Assembly (NCBI GenBank): GCA_902597875.1
Contig: CACJZK010000006.1
Span: 1-47,546, forward strand
From: an uncultured Pelagibacteraceae bacterium
GTDB taxonomy: Bacteria > Pseudomonadota > Alphaproteobacteria > Pelagibacterales > Pelagibacteraceae
Direction of reading: 5' to 3'
DNA length: 47,546 nucleotides
The notes under the pieces were generated by a model that was not told the origin of the DNA, ran no database searches, and saw nothing but the letters and a program-made list of their open reading frames with translations. Below, in pieces: positions 24,296 through 31,838 of this stretch. Positions within the stretch are counted from its first letter, which is position 1; every line of letters begins with the position of its first letter. Made by a program: the position numbers and the translations under genes.

Positions 24296-25558
24296 TTAAT
24301 TTTTACTTAAGGCATATCCTGTTAAATAGTTTGACCCCAAGATAACAATTACCTTTTTTTCAAAATTCGAGCATTTTTTTATTGCCTGGAAAATATTTTT
24401 AGCTTCTTCAGTTTTATAATTATTTTTTATACATATTTTTTTTAGCTTTTTTGCACTTAAAGCCCCAGGTTCGTTTGGAATTGTTACAGTTACTATTTTA
24501 TCGAAAATATTTTTGAATTTATTGATAAATTTTTCAGGCATTTTATTTTTTTGCATACCCCAGATTGCGTAAATAGGCTTTTTTAAAGTTTTTAGGTAAT
24601 TATATAAGTTTTCTGCACTTGCCTCTGAATGACAAGTGTCGACTAACAATTCCTCATTTTTTTTAATTAATTTATTTAGCCTACCTTTTTTTAAATATTG
24701 TATTCTGCCTTCAAACTTAATTTTAGGAATAGTTTTAATAATAATTTTTTTTTTCACTCCAAAATCTAAAGCAACTTGTATTGCTAATCCTAAATTGTCC
24801 ATTAATCCTTGGCTATTGATATATTTTGATTTAATCGGAATAATATTTTTTTTATTCTGAAAAATATAATTATTTCCTTTTCTTCTAACGCTCCACATCG
24901 AAGGATAAACTATTTTACTGGGATTTTTCCTGAGAATACTCTTAATTATACTTAAAGTTTTTGGTTTCTGTTTGCCTATGTAGATCACTGTTTTTCTACT
25001 TAGGTAACCACATTTTTGTCTACATACTTCAGCTAGAGTTTTTGTTTTTAACCAATCCAAATGTTGCAGATTAATATTAGTAATTAATTGTGCTCTTGGA
25101 AACTCCCATAACCGTGTTGAGTCACCGAAAAATAGCAAGCCTGCTTCCACTAAAGATGCAAATACTTTTTTTTGCTCTTTAGCAGCAAGGATATAAACAC
25201 AAGTTAAAAGCTCGAAGAGGGTAAGTTTTAACTTTGTTTTTTCTACTTTTTTTACTAAATCCTTAATCTTATTGGTTGAAACATATTTATCTTTTAACCA
25301 AAATCTATGCCTAACATCATAAAGATGAGGACTAGTAAAAGTTGTTACTTTTTTTTTATCAGCCTCTAAAAAATATTTGAATGATGTAAGAACGCTCATT
25401 TTGCCGTCGCTACCTATTACGTTTATAGGGTTAGGAAGAAACAAATGAGGATAATTTAGCTTAACTAAAACTTTGTTTATTCTATTTAAATCTAAATTAA
25501 TTTTACGGCTATACCGCTTTTGAAGTTTTTTGTAGAGGCTGGTCGATTGAGCTAACAT
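24296..25558 (-). CDS. folC: bifunctional dihydrofolate/folylpolyglutamate synthase
   Basis: The 420-residue Mur-ligase-family protein follows accD, the conserved alphaproteobacterial position of folC. Landmarks are a modified P-loop VIGSDGKMS (about residues 48-55; usually GTNGKGS), VEAGLLFFGDSTRLW (family LEVGLGGRLDATN) and LITNINLQHLDWL. It would add glutamate to dihydropteroate or folates with ATP. The Gly to Met and Thr-Asn to Ser-Asp changes in the P-loop are atypical; the key Lys and Ser remain. Its start overlaps the accD 3' end by 50 bases, so coupled translation is probable. Confidence 0.8.
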   Translation of the reverse strand: MLAQSTSLYKKLQKRYSRKINLDLNRINKVLVKLNYPHLFLPNPINVIGSDGKMSVLTSFKYFLEADKKKVTTFTSPHLYDVRHRFWLKDKYVSTNKIKDLVKKVEKTKLKLTLFELLTCVYILAAKEQKKVFASLVEAGLLFFGDSTRLWEFPRAQLITNINLQHLDWLKTKTLAEVCRQKCGYLSRKTVIYIGKQKPKTLSIIKSILRKNPSKIVYPSMWSVRRKGNNYIFQNKKNIIPIKSKYINSQGLMDNLGLAIQVALDFGVKKKIIIKTIPKIKFEGRIQYLKKGRLNKLIKKNEELLVDTCHSEASAENLYNYLKTLKKPIYAIWGMQKNKMPEKFINKFKNIFDKIVTVTIPNEPGALSAKKLKKICIKNNYKTEEAKNIFQAIKKCSNFEKKVIVILGSNYLTGYALSKN

Positions 25559-26447
25559 CTTCCTTATTGTTAATCTCTTTTTCTTTAACCTTCAATAGGA
25601 TTGATAAAATATTATAAATTTCAGATCTCAATTCCTTTCTTGGGACAATTTTGTCCAAACCACCATGTTCAATTACCCATCTTGAAGTTTGCACTTCGTC
25701 GGCTAATTTTTCTCTTAAATTTTGTTCAATAATTCTTTTACCACTGAACCCCCAAAGAAAATCTTTTGACTCGCTAATAATTATGTCGGCGAGAGAGGCC
25801 ATAGAAGCTGTTGTGCCGCCGAGACAAGGGCCTCCGGCAACTACAATAAAGGGAATTTTATTTTTCTTAAGCTCACTACAAGCTAATGTCATTCGAGTCA
25901 TTTGCATAAGACTTAGTATTCCAGTATGCATCCTCATTCCACCAGAGGAGACAAATAAAATTAAAGGTTGTTTTTTATTTATGCTGTGTTGTACTCCGGA
26001 AAGAAAACATTCACCAACTGTAGGGCTTACGCTTGCTCCAAAAAAAGAGAAATCCATAGATCCAACGGTAACTGGCATAGCATTCAACCAACCAGTAGCA
26101 AATAACATTGCCTCTTGTTGACCTACTTTCTTCCTAGACTCCTTCAACCTATCGACATATTTTCCTTTTGGATCTGAGAAATTAATAGGATCTTCTGGAG
26201 GTATGCCATATTCAATTATATTATACTCTGAGTCATCAAAGAATATATCAAACCTTTGTTTACAAGAAATTAAGTGAGTTTTTGAACAAGAAGGACATTC
26301 AAAAAGATTTTTTTCAAATTCATCCCTTAAAGTAAGTTTCCCACATGTACAGTTTGTCCAAAGACTTTTTTCTCCCTTGGCCATTCTTTTTTTTATGGGC
26401 GATAGTAAAGATTTTATACCCGGAGCTATTTTTTTAATCCAATTCAA
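25509..26447 (-). CDS. accD: acetyl-CoA carboxylase carboxyltransferase subunit beta
   Basis: The 312-residue AccD has a zinc ribbon (Cys33, Cys35, Cys51, Cys54) then the crotonase-like carboxyltransferase domain with MPVTVGSMDFSFFGASVS, FVSSGGMRMHTG and FIVVAGGPCLGGTTAS segments. With AccA it transfers carboxyl from biotin to acetyl-CoA, giving malonyl-CoA for fatty acid synthesis. The first Cys pair is C-x-C rather than the usual C-x-x-C, a one-residue contraction. It overlaps trpA by 4 bases upstream and folC by 50 downstream. Confidence 0.92.
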   Translation of the reverse strand: MNWIKKIAPGIKSLLSPIKKRMAKGEKSLWTNCTCGKLTLRDEFEKNLFECPSCSKTHLISCKQRFDIFFDDSEYNIIEYGIPPEDPINFSDPKGKYVDRLKESRKKVGQQEAMLFATGWLNAMPVTVGSMDFSFFGASVSPTVGECFLSGVQHSINKKQPLILFVSSGGMRMHTGILSLMQMTRMTLACSELKKNKIPFIVVAGGPCLGGTTASMASLADIIISESKDFLWGFSGKRIIEQNLREKLADEVQTSRWVIEHGGLDKIVPRKELRSEIYNILSILLKVKEKEINNKEDVSSIDQPLQKTSKAV

Positions 26448-27247
26448 ACGATTCTCCTTTTTAAACTTTTTACCATTAAACTTAATTTTTTGACAGGATT
26501 ATGACCATTTTTTATTGAATCGGTAATTCCTTTACAAAGTTCTGAGCCAATTACTAGCCCGTCAGATTTTTTTAAAGATGCAATGGTTTTTCTAGTAATT
26601 CCAAAGCCAATAACGATATTTTTTGCTTTATTTATTTTTTTAATCTTATTGTAGTTTTCTAAAATTTTTTTAGGAGAAACCTTTAATTTTCCTCCTGTGG
26701 TGCTTAACATAGAAATATAATAACACATTTCGTGGCTATCTTTTATAATCTTTTTCATTCTTATCCTAGAAGTTGTTGGAGATAAAAGTTGCACAAAGCT
26801 AATAGATTTTTTTTTGCATTTTTTTGCAAAATTTTTATTTTCAGGCCACGGTAAATCTACAACAATGAGGCCACTTACACCTGATTGTTTACATTTTTTC
26901 AAGAATTTATTTTCACCATACTGATAAATCATATTATAATAACCCATCAGAATTACAGGTTTAGAATTTTTTATTTTTTTGTATCTTTTAACTATCTGAA
27001 AAGTATCTTTCATTTTAAATCCATTTTTAATTGCTCTATAAGAGCTAGTTTGAATTTGCCCGCCGTCTGCAATTGGTGTTGAGTGACCTACGCCCAATTC
27101 AAGTATGTCTGCATTTTCTGATATTGATTTTAAAATATTCAATGATTTTTTCTTATTAGGATCTCCTGCAACTATATAGGTAAGAAGTGCAGGTCTTTTT
27201 TCTTTTTTACAACGCCTGAATACTAAACTTATCGGAGATAAACTCAT
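26444..27247 (-). CDS. trpA: tryptophan synthase alpha subunit-like TIM barrel (diverged)
   Basis: A 267-residue TIM barrel with the TrpA start PALLTYIVAGDP, catalytic Glu50 and Asp61 in LELGVGHSTPIADGG, MGYYNMIYQYG, VVDLPWPE, and phosphate-site GFGI and VIGSEL. TrpA cleaves indole-3-glycerol phosphate to indole and glyceraldehyde 3-phosphate. The segment GVGHSTP replaces the near-universal GVPFSDP, and YYISMLSTTGGK replaces Y-x-x-S-R-x-G-V-T-G, losing the Arg. The catalytic acids are kept, so activity is possible, but the altered loops and its diverged trpB partner raise the possibility of a changed role. It overlaps trpB and accD by 4 bases each. Confidence 0.8.
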   Translation of the reverse strand: MSLSPISLVFRRCKKEKRPALLTYIVAGDPNKKKSLNILKSISENADILELGVGHSTPIADGGQIQTSSYRAIKNGFKMKDTFQIVKRYKKIKNSKPVILMGYYNMIYQYGENKFLKKCKQSGVSGLIVVDLPWPENKNFAKKCKKKSISFVQLLSPTTSRIRMKKIIKDSHEMCYYISMLSTTGGKLKVSPKKILENYNKIKKINKAKNIVIGFGITRKTIASLKKSDGLVIGSELCKGITDSIKNGHNPVKKLSLMVKSLKRRIV

Positions 27248-28476
27248 TTATATCTTCCTAATCTTTTTTTTAAGATGTCCCTATCTTTTTGAGCATCACC
27301 GCACGAATTCACGATTATAACTGTATCATTACTTAATCTTGGAGCAATTTTGCATGCTTCGCTGAAAGCATGGCTAGGTTCTAAACTAGGATTTAAATTT
27401 TCATATTTAGTTATAAGTTTATAAGCCTCTAAAGCTTCCTCATCTGTAGCTGAGGTGTATCTAGCTCTCCCCACATCTTTTAAAAAACAATGTAAAGCTG
27501 AAACCCCACTGTAGTCGAGCCCCGCTGAAATAGACTCAGTCTCTTCAATTTGTCCATCAGAATTTTGTATAACGTATTGCATAGAACCATGTAAGACTCC
27601 CATCTTAGAATTATTTGTTAAAGGAGCTGCATGTTTTTTTGATTTTTTTGGACCGCCTGCTTCAACTCCAATAAGTTCAATCTGTTTTTTGTCGTAATCA
27701 ATAAATTCATTCCAAAATCCATAACTTGAACTACCACCACCGACGCAGTTTATTAATTTCAATTTACTTGGAATTTCTCCAAATTCTTCTTTAATTTGAA
27801 CTTTAAGCTCTCTTGAAATTTGAGAAGTAGACCATCCACATATTTTAATAAACACGGCAGGACCAACAGTACTGCCTACACAAAGATGAGTGGTATCATT
27901 ATTCGCAACCCAATATCTCATACATTCGCTTACTGCATCGACTAGTGTCTGGCTTCCCGTATAAACAGGAAATATTTCAGCTCCATTTTTTTTCATTGCG
28001 TCAACATTTGGTTTTTGTCTTTTTATATCTTTAGCGCCCATAAATATTTTACACTTAAGGCCAAATTTCTTAGCTGACATACTAAGCATTTTACCTGCGT
28101 AACCTGCGCCGGTATCACCAACTATGTATTTTCTTCCAGCTCTTTTAGCTATTAAACAATGAACTGTACTATTTAGAATCTTGTGTGCGCCACCATTTAG
28201 CTCTGAAACAACTTTTGCCCATATTTGAGCCCCACCTAAATGTTTTGTTATGTTTTCTAATTTTATAAAAGGAGTGGGGGTATTAATCCAATTTTTAAAA
28301 TAATAGTCTCTCTCTTTTATAAAATTTTTATCTTTTCTTAGTTTTTCAAATAAAATATTAAGGTCCTCAACAGGTTTTTTTAATGTTTCAGGGATAAAGT
28401 TTCCTCCAAATTTACCACCCCAAAGACCATTTTTGTCATGTTGGTCAATTAAAGGTATCCCTTTTTTTAATTTCAT
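27244..28476 (-). CDS. trpB: tryptophan synthase beta subunit-like PLP enzyme (strongly diverged)
   Basis: The 410-residue fold-type II PLP enzyme retains the PLP lysine (Lys99 in GGAHK), GGGS phosphate loop, SISAGLDY and LEPSHAFS. Many invariant TrpB positions are changed: Glu109 of AETGAGQHG is Asp121 in GDTGAGYAG, Gln114-His115 are Tyr-Ala, GPHPYP is GPAVFI, KREDL is KVVSEL, GGGSN is GGGSS, and the N1-binding Ser of SGRGDKD is Cys392 in NSCGDAQKD. TrpB normally condenses indole with serine. Location before trpA and the length support descent from trpB; the reaction now catalysed is uncertain. Confidence 0.78.
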   Translation of the reverse strand: MKLKKGIPLIDQHDKNGLWGGKFGGNFIPETLKKPVEDLNILFEKLRKDKNFIKERDYYFKNWINTPTPFIKLENITKHLGGAQIWAKVVSELNGGAHKILNSTVHCLIAKRAGRKYIVGDTGAGYAGKMLSMSAKKFGLKCKIFMGAKDIKRQKPNVDAMKKNGAEIFPVYTGSQTLVDAVSECMRYWVANNDTTHLCVGSTVGPAVFIKICGWSTSQISRELKVQIKEEFGEIPSKLKLINCVGGGSSSYGFWNEFIDYDKKQIELIGVEAGGPKKSKKHAAPLTNNSKMGVLHGSMQYVIQNSDGQIEETESISAGLDYSGVSALHCFLKDVGRARYTSATDEEALEAYKLITKYENLNPSLEPSHAFSEACKIAPRLSNDTVIIVNSCGDAQKDRDILKKRLGRYK

Positions 28477-28497
28477 TCTAAAATATGGTTAATTTTA

Positions 28498-29154
28498 TTA
28501 TTCTGCTGACTCTATAATTTTTTTTATGTTTTGACCAGCATCTCCATCTTCATAGATTGGGCGACCTATAACAGCAAAAGCATTATTATCCTTCTTTGAA
28601 ACATTGCAAAATTCCGAGTAACTCATAACTCTTTTTTGATCGTGCTTATTATCTTCCACACCTCTTATTCCGGGACAGAAAATCTTTAAGTTTTTAGATA
28701 AAGATCTTACCGACTTATATTCTTGCGCAGAGGCGATTACACCACTGAGATCAGACTTGATAGCTAACTCAGCTAAAACTTTAACCTGATCTTTCGAAGC
28801 AGATTGAGAAGTTAAGACTGTGACACCTAAAAGTTCTAACGAGCCAGAAGCTTCTTGAGCAGCTTTAAGCATATCGTAACCACCACTAGTATGCACAGTT
28901 AAATATTTGACAGTTTTTAATGAAGCAATACTTAAAACAGTTTTTTTGACCGTATTAGGTACATCTAGTGTTTTTAAATCAAGAAAAATTTCTAATCCAA
29001 AATCTGCAAATTTTTCTAATCCTTCCTTGCCACATATTGCGAATAACTCATTAGTAATCTTTAGACCTGCAGCATGATTCTTCACACTTTTGGCAACATC
29101 CAAAGCTTTATCAAAGTTGGAAAAATCTAAAGCAACAAAAATATTTTTTTTCAT
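28498..29154 (-). CDS. pyrF: orotidine 5'-phosphate decarboxylase
   Basis: A 218-residue TIM barrel. The catalytic array is in FLDLKTLDVPNTV (Asp-x-Lys-x-x-x-Asp; the family usually has D-L-K-F-H-D-I-P), with an N-terminal ALDFSNFDKAL and the phosphate-site FCPGIRG and GRPIYE segments. It converts OMP to UMP in pyrimidine synthesis. It occupies the slot next to trpB, where related Alphaproteobacteria commonly carry trpF; trpF is not in this window. It lies 21 bases before trpB and 1 base after the ihfB stop. Confidence 0.88.
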   Translation of the reverse strand: MKKNIFVALDFSNFDKALDVAKSVKNHAAGLKITNELFAICGKEGLEKFADFGLEIFLDLKTLDVPNTVKKTVLSIASLKTVKYLTVHTSGGYDMLKAAQEASGSLELLGVTVLTSQSASKDQVKVLAELAIKSDLSGVIASAQEYKSVRSLSKNLKIFCPGIRGVEDNKHDQKRVMSYSEFCNVSKKDNNAFAVIGRPIYEDGDAGQNIKKIIESAE

Positions 29155-29155
29155 T

Positions 29156-29437
29156 TTATTTATTTATTTCCTCTTTTAAATATTTTGACATTTTAAAAGC
29201 AATCTTTTTTTTTTCAGGTACATATATAATCTCATTAGTTTTAGGATTTCTCGCATTATGTTTAGCTTTAATAGTTTTAATTGAGAATCTACAAAAATCT
29301 CTGATTTCCACAGGTTTTTTGTTAATTAAACTTTTGGCAATAATGTCGAAAATGAAATCAAATACTTTTTCGATTTGAGAATATTTTAGATCAGGGTAAT
29401 TTTCTTTAAGTTGTTTAATTATATCCGATTTAACCAA
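29156..29437 (-). CDS. ihfB: integration host factor beta subunit / HU-family DNA-binding protein
   Basis: At 93 residues it has the HU/IHF fold: a helical dimerisation half, then EIRDFCRFSIKTIKAKHNARNPKTNE with the beta-ribbon arm and the R-N-P-K-T tip that bends DNA. The position immediately after rpsA is the classical ihfB position, favouring IHF-beta over HU. The usual G-F-G-S-F loop is D-F-C-R-F, a divergent form. The product is a nucleoid protein for architectural DNA bending. There is a 5-base gap to rpsA. Confidence 0.85.
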   Translation of the reverse strand: MVKSDIIKQLKENYPDLKYSQIEKVFDFIFDIIAKSLINKKPVEIRDFCRFSIKTIKAKHNARNPKTNEIIYVPEKKKIAFKMSKYLKEEINK

Positions 29438-29442
29438 AAGTA

Positions 29443-31176
29443 TTATTCTTTTTTTTCTTTTTTCTTACCTTTAGCACCACTTAGCGCTTTTTCAAATATA
29501 CCTTTAAGTGTTGCTCCTGATTTAGCGGCTCCTTCACCAAACTTCGCCACCAAACTTTTCTCCTCGTCGATCGCCGCCGCCTTAGGACTTAAAACAATTT
29601 TTCGATTTTTAATGTCAAGTTCCTGAATTTTTGCATCTGCCATAGTATTTCCAGGAGAATATATTTCAGGACGACAGTCGGAAGGCTCCACTGCCAGTTG
29701 ATTTTTTTTAATTGTTACTACAATTTTCTTTTCTGGATCTATTGCTACCTTAACACCAGTTTTAAGAACCTCTACTACTTTTGTTGATATTATAGATCCA
29801 ACCTTTTTCTTGTTTTCTTCAAACCAACTCATTGGATCTTTTCCTAAAGCACGTATCGAAAGTCTAATTTTTTCATCTTTTGCTTCTATTATTTTTGCTT
29901 TGATCAAGGAATTTTTTTTATATTTTTTTAAATCATCTATGTTTTCATTAAATGAAATTTCTCGATAGTGTATCATTCCTATCAGACCAGACTCCATTTC
30001 AGCAAAAATAGCTTTATCTGTGATATTTTTAATTTTAGCACTTACTACTGAACCAACTTTGTCTTGAATATCTTTCCAAGGATTCTCTAAAGTTTCTCTG
30101 TATGAAAGAGAAATTCTCTTAGCATCTTTATCGATGGACACGATTTTTACTTTTATAGTTTGTGAGCTCGATAAAACTTTACTTGGTTCTATATTTTTAT
30201 TTGTCCAAGATAGTTCACTATTGTGAATTAATCCCTCAACCCCTTCTTGAAGACGTACGAAAACACCATACTGCATTAATTTTGTACAAACTCCGTCATA
30301 AATTTCTCCAACTTTATATTTTTTTTCTATATCTTCATAAGGATCGTCTGTAAGTGCTTTAACTGAGGCTGAAACTCTATTTGTTACCGGATCTATTTTT
30401 GTTATACGCACTTTCAACTTTTGTCCTATAGTTACAAGATCTGAGGGTTTTTTTACTCGACCATATGAAATGTCAGATACATGACACAAAGCATCTAAAC
30501 CATTGATGTCTAAAAAAATTCCCCAATCAGTGCAAGCCTTCACCCTTGCATTTTCAATTATATCTCCTTCTTTAATATTCTTAAGAGCCTCTTTGACTTC
30601 GGCGTTTTTACTTTTTTCTAGGACCGCTCTTCTGCTTGTGCAAACATTTCCTCTGTTTTTATCTATACGGGTAGCGATTACTTTCACTGGAACGTTCATT
30701 AAATGGTCAATTTTTTTAAGAGGACGTAAATCAATTTGGCTAGCTGGCATAAATGTTGGTAAGCCATCAACTGTACATATGTAGCCACCTTTTACTCTTC
30801 CAGTTATATAACCTACTAGCTCTTCTTGGGTCTCGAAAACTTTTTCCATTTTTTTCCAGGCATTCATTCTCCTTGCTTTTTCTCGAGATATAATTATTTC
30901 TCCTTTAAAACTCTCTATACGTTCTAAATAAACCTCAATTACAGAGCCAATTTTAATCTTTTCAAGTTCATTATTATTTTTAAATTCCTCTACAGGTATC
31001 ATACCTTCCATTTTTGCTTTGCAATCTACAACGATAAAGTTTTTAGTAATTTCTGTGATCGTGGCTTTTATAATTTGGTTTTCTTTAAGTTTTCTGTCTT
31101 TAAAATCTTCGTTTAATAAGCTTTCAAACTCTTTCATAGAGCTGGATCGATTTTTTGTTTGAGCTTCAATTCCCAT
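29443..31176 (-). CDS. rpsA: 30S ribosomal protein S1
   Basis: The 577-residue protein is built from six S1 (OB-fold) repeats. Clear examples are IVVDCKAKMEGMIPVEEF, WGIFLDINGLDALCHVSDIS, YGVFVRLQEGVEGLIHNSEL and FAEMESGLIGMIHYREIS. It binds mRNA on the ribosome and assists initiation on weakly structured or Shine-Dalgarno-poor messages, which are common here. The C-terminal tail is Lys-rich (KGKKKEKKE). It sits between cmk and ihfB, 2 bases after cmk, a conserved order. Confidence 0.97.
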   Translation of the reverse strand: MGIEAQTKNRSSSMKEFESLLNEDFKDRKLKENQIIKATITEITKNFIVVDCKAKMEGMIPVEEFKNNNELEKIKIGSVIEVYLERIESFKGEIIISREKARRMNAWKKMEKVFETQEELVGYITGRVKGGYICTVDGLPTFMPASQIDLRPLKKIDHLMNVPVKVIATRIDKNRGNVCTSRRAVLEKSKNAEVKEALKNIKEGDIIENARVKACTDWGIFLDINGLDALCHVSDISYGRVKKPSDLVTIGQKLKVRITKIDPVTNRVSASVKALTDDPYEDIEKKYKVGEIYDGVCTKLMQYGVFVRLQEGVEGLIHNSELSWTNKNIEPSKVLSSSQTIKVKIVSIDKDAKRISLSYRETLENPWKDIQDKVGSVVSAKIKNITDKAIFAEMESGLIGMIHYREISFNENIDDLKKYKKNSLIKAKIIEAKDEKIRLSIRALGKDPMSWFEENKKKVGSIISTKVVEVLKTGVKVAIDPEKKIVVTIKKNQLAVEPSDCRPEIYSPGNTMADAKIQELDIKNRKIVLSPKAAAIDEEKSLVAKFGEGAAKSGATLKGIFEKALSGAKGKKKEKKE

Positions 31177-31178
31177 AT

Positions 31179-31838
31179 TTATTTTTTCATCTTGCTTTCT
31201 ATTACTTCACACATTTTTTTTAACATTTGCGATTTATTATTTTTATCGCTGCGTATTACTACATGATCTTTTGAAATAATCAATGGACTATGTTTCCTTG
31301 TTGTATCTGAATAATCTCGTTTTTTTAGGTCTGCAGTTATCTTTTTAAGACTAATTTTCATATCTTTTTTTTTAAGTTCCTTAAATCTTCGCAAAGAAGC
31401 AGTTTTTAAATTTGATTTTAGATAAAATTTAACAAATGCTTTTGAAAAAATTAAGTGGCTATCTCTACCTTCAACCACACATTTATTTCTATTTTTTTTT
31501 ACTAAAGAAATTTGTTTCTTTTTTATTATTTTTCTAACTTTTAAATCTCGAGCTATAATTGCAGAAAATTTAGAGATTTCTGGTTTATGTAAATTAATTT
31601 TATTTAAGTTGTTGTAATTTAAATTTTTCAAAATTTTTTTCAGATAATTTACTCTATCTTTCGGTTGATTTTCGATTATCTTTTTTGCTGCCCATCGATA
31701 AATTAAGCCTGAACTTAGATGAGAAATTTTAAACTTCTTCGCTAATAATTTTGCAGCAGTTGATTTTCCAGAGCTAGACTTGCCATCTACTGTCAATATG
31801 AAGTTTTTAATTTTTTTTGATTTCAAATTCACCACCAA
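31179..31838 (-). CDS. cmk: cytidylate kinase
   Basis: About 219 residues with a P-loop VDGKSSSGKSTAAKLLAKK near the N-terminus, HLSSGLIYRWAA, VVEGRDSHLIF (family V-x-G-R-D-x-G) and KKRDYSDTTRKHSPL, matching CMP kinases. It phosphorylates CMP/dCMP with ATP. The start is ambiguous: in-frame TTG 31838, GTG 31835 or 31832, and TTG 31826 precede the P-loop, with GGTGG before the last; no ATG is available. It overlaps aroA by up to 32 bases. Confidence 0.9.
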   Translation of the reverse strand: MVVNLKSKKIKNFILTVDGKSSSGKSTAAKLLAKKFKISHLSSGLIYRWAAKKIIENQPKDRVNYLKKILKNLNYNNLNKINLHKPEISKFSAIIARDLKVRKIIKKKQISLVKKNRNKCVVEGRDSHLIFSKAFVKFYLKSNLKTASLRRFKELKKKDMKISLKKITADLKKRDYSDTTRKHSPLIISKDHVVIRSDKNNKSQMLKKMCEVIESKMKK

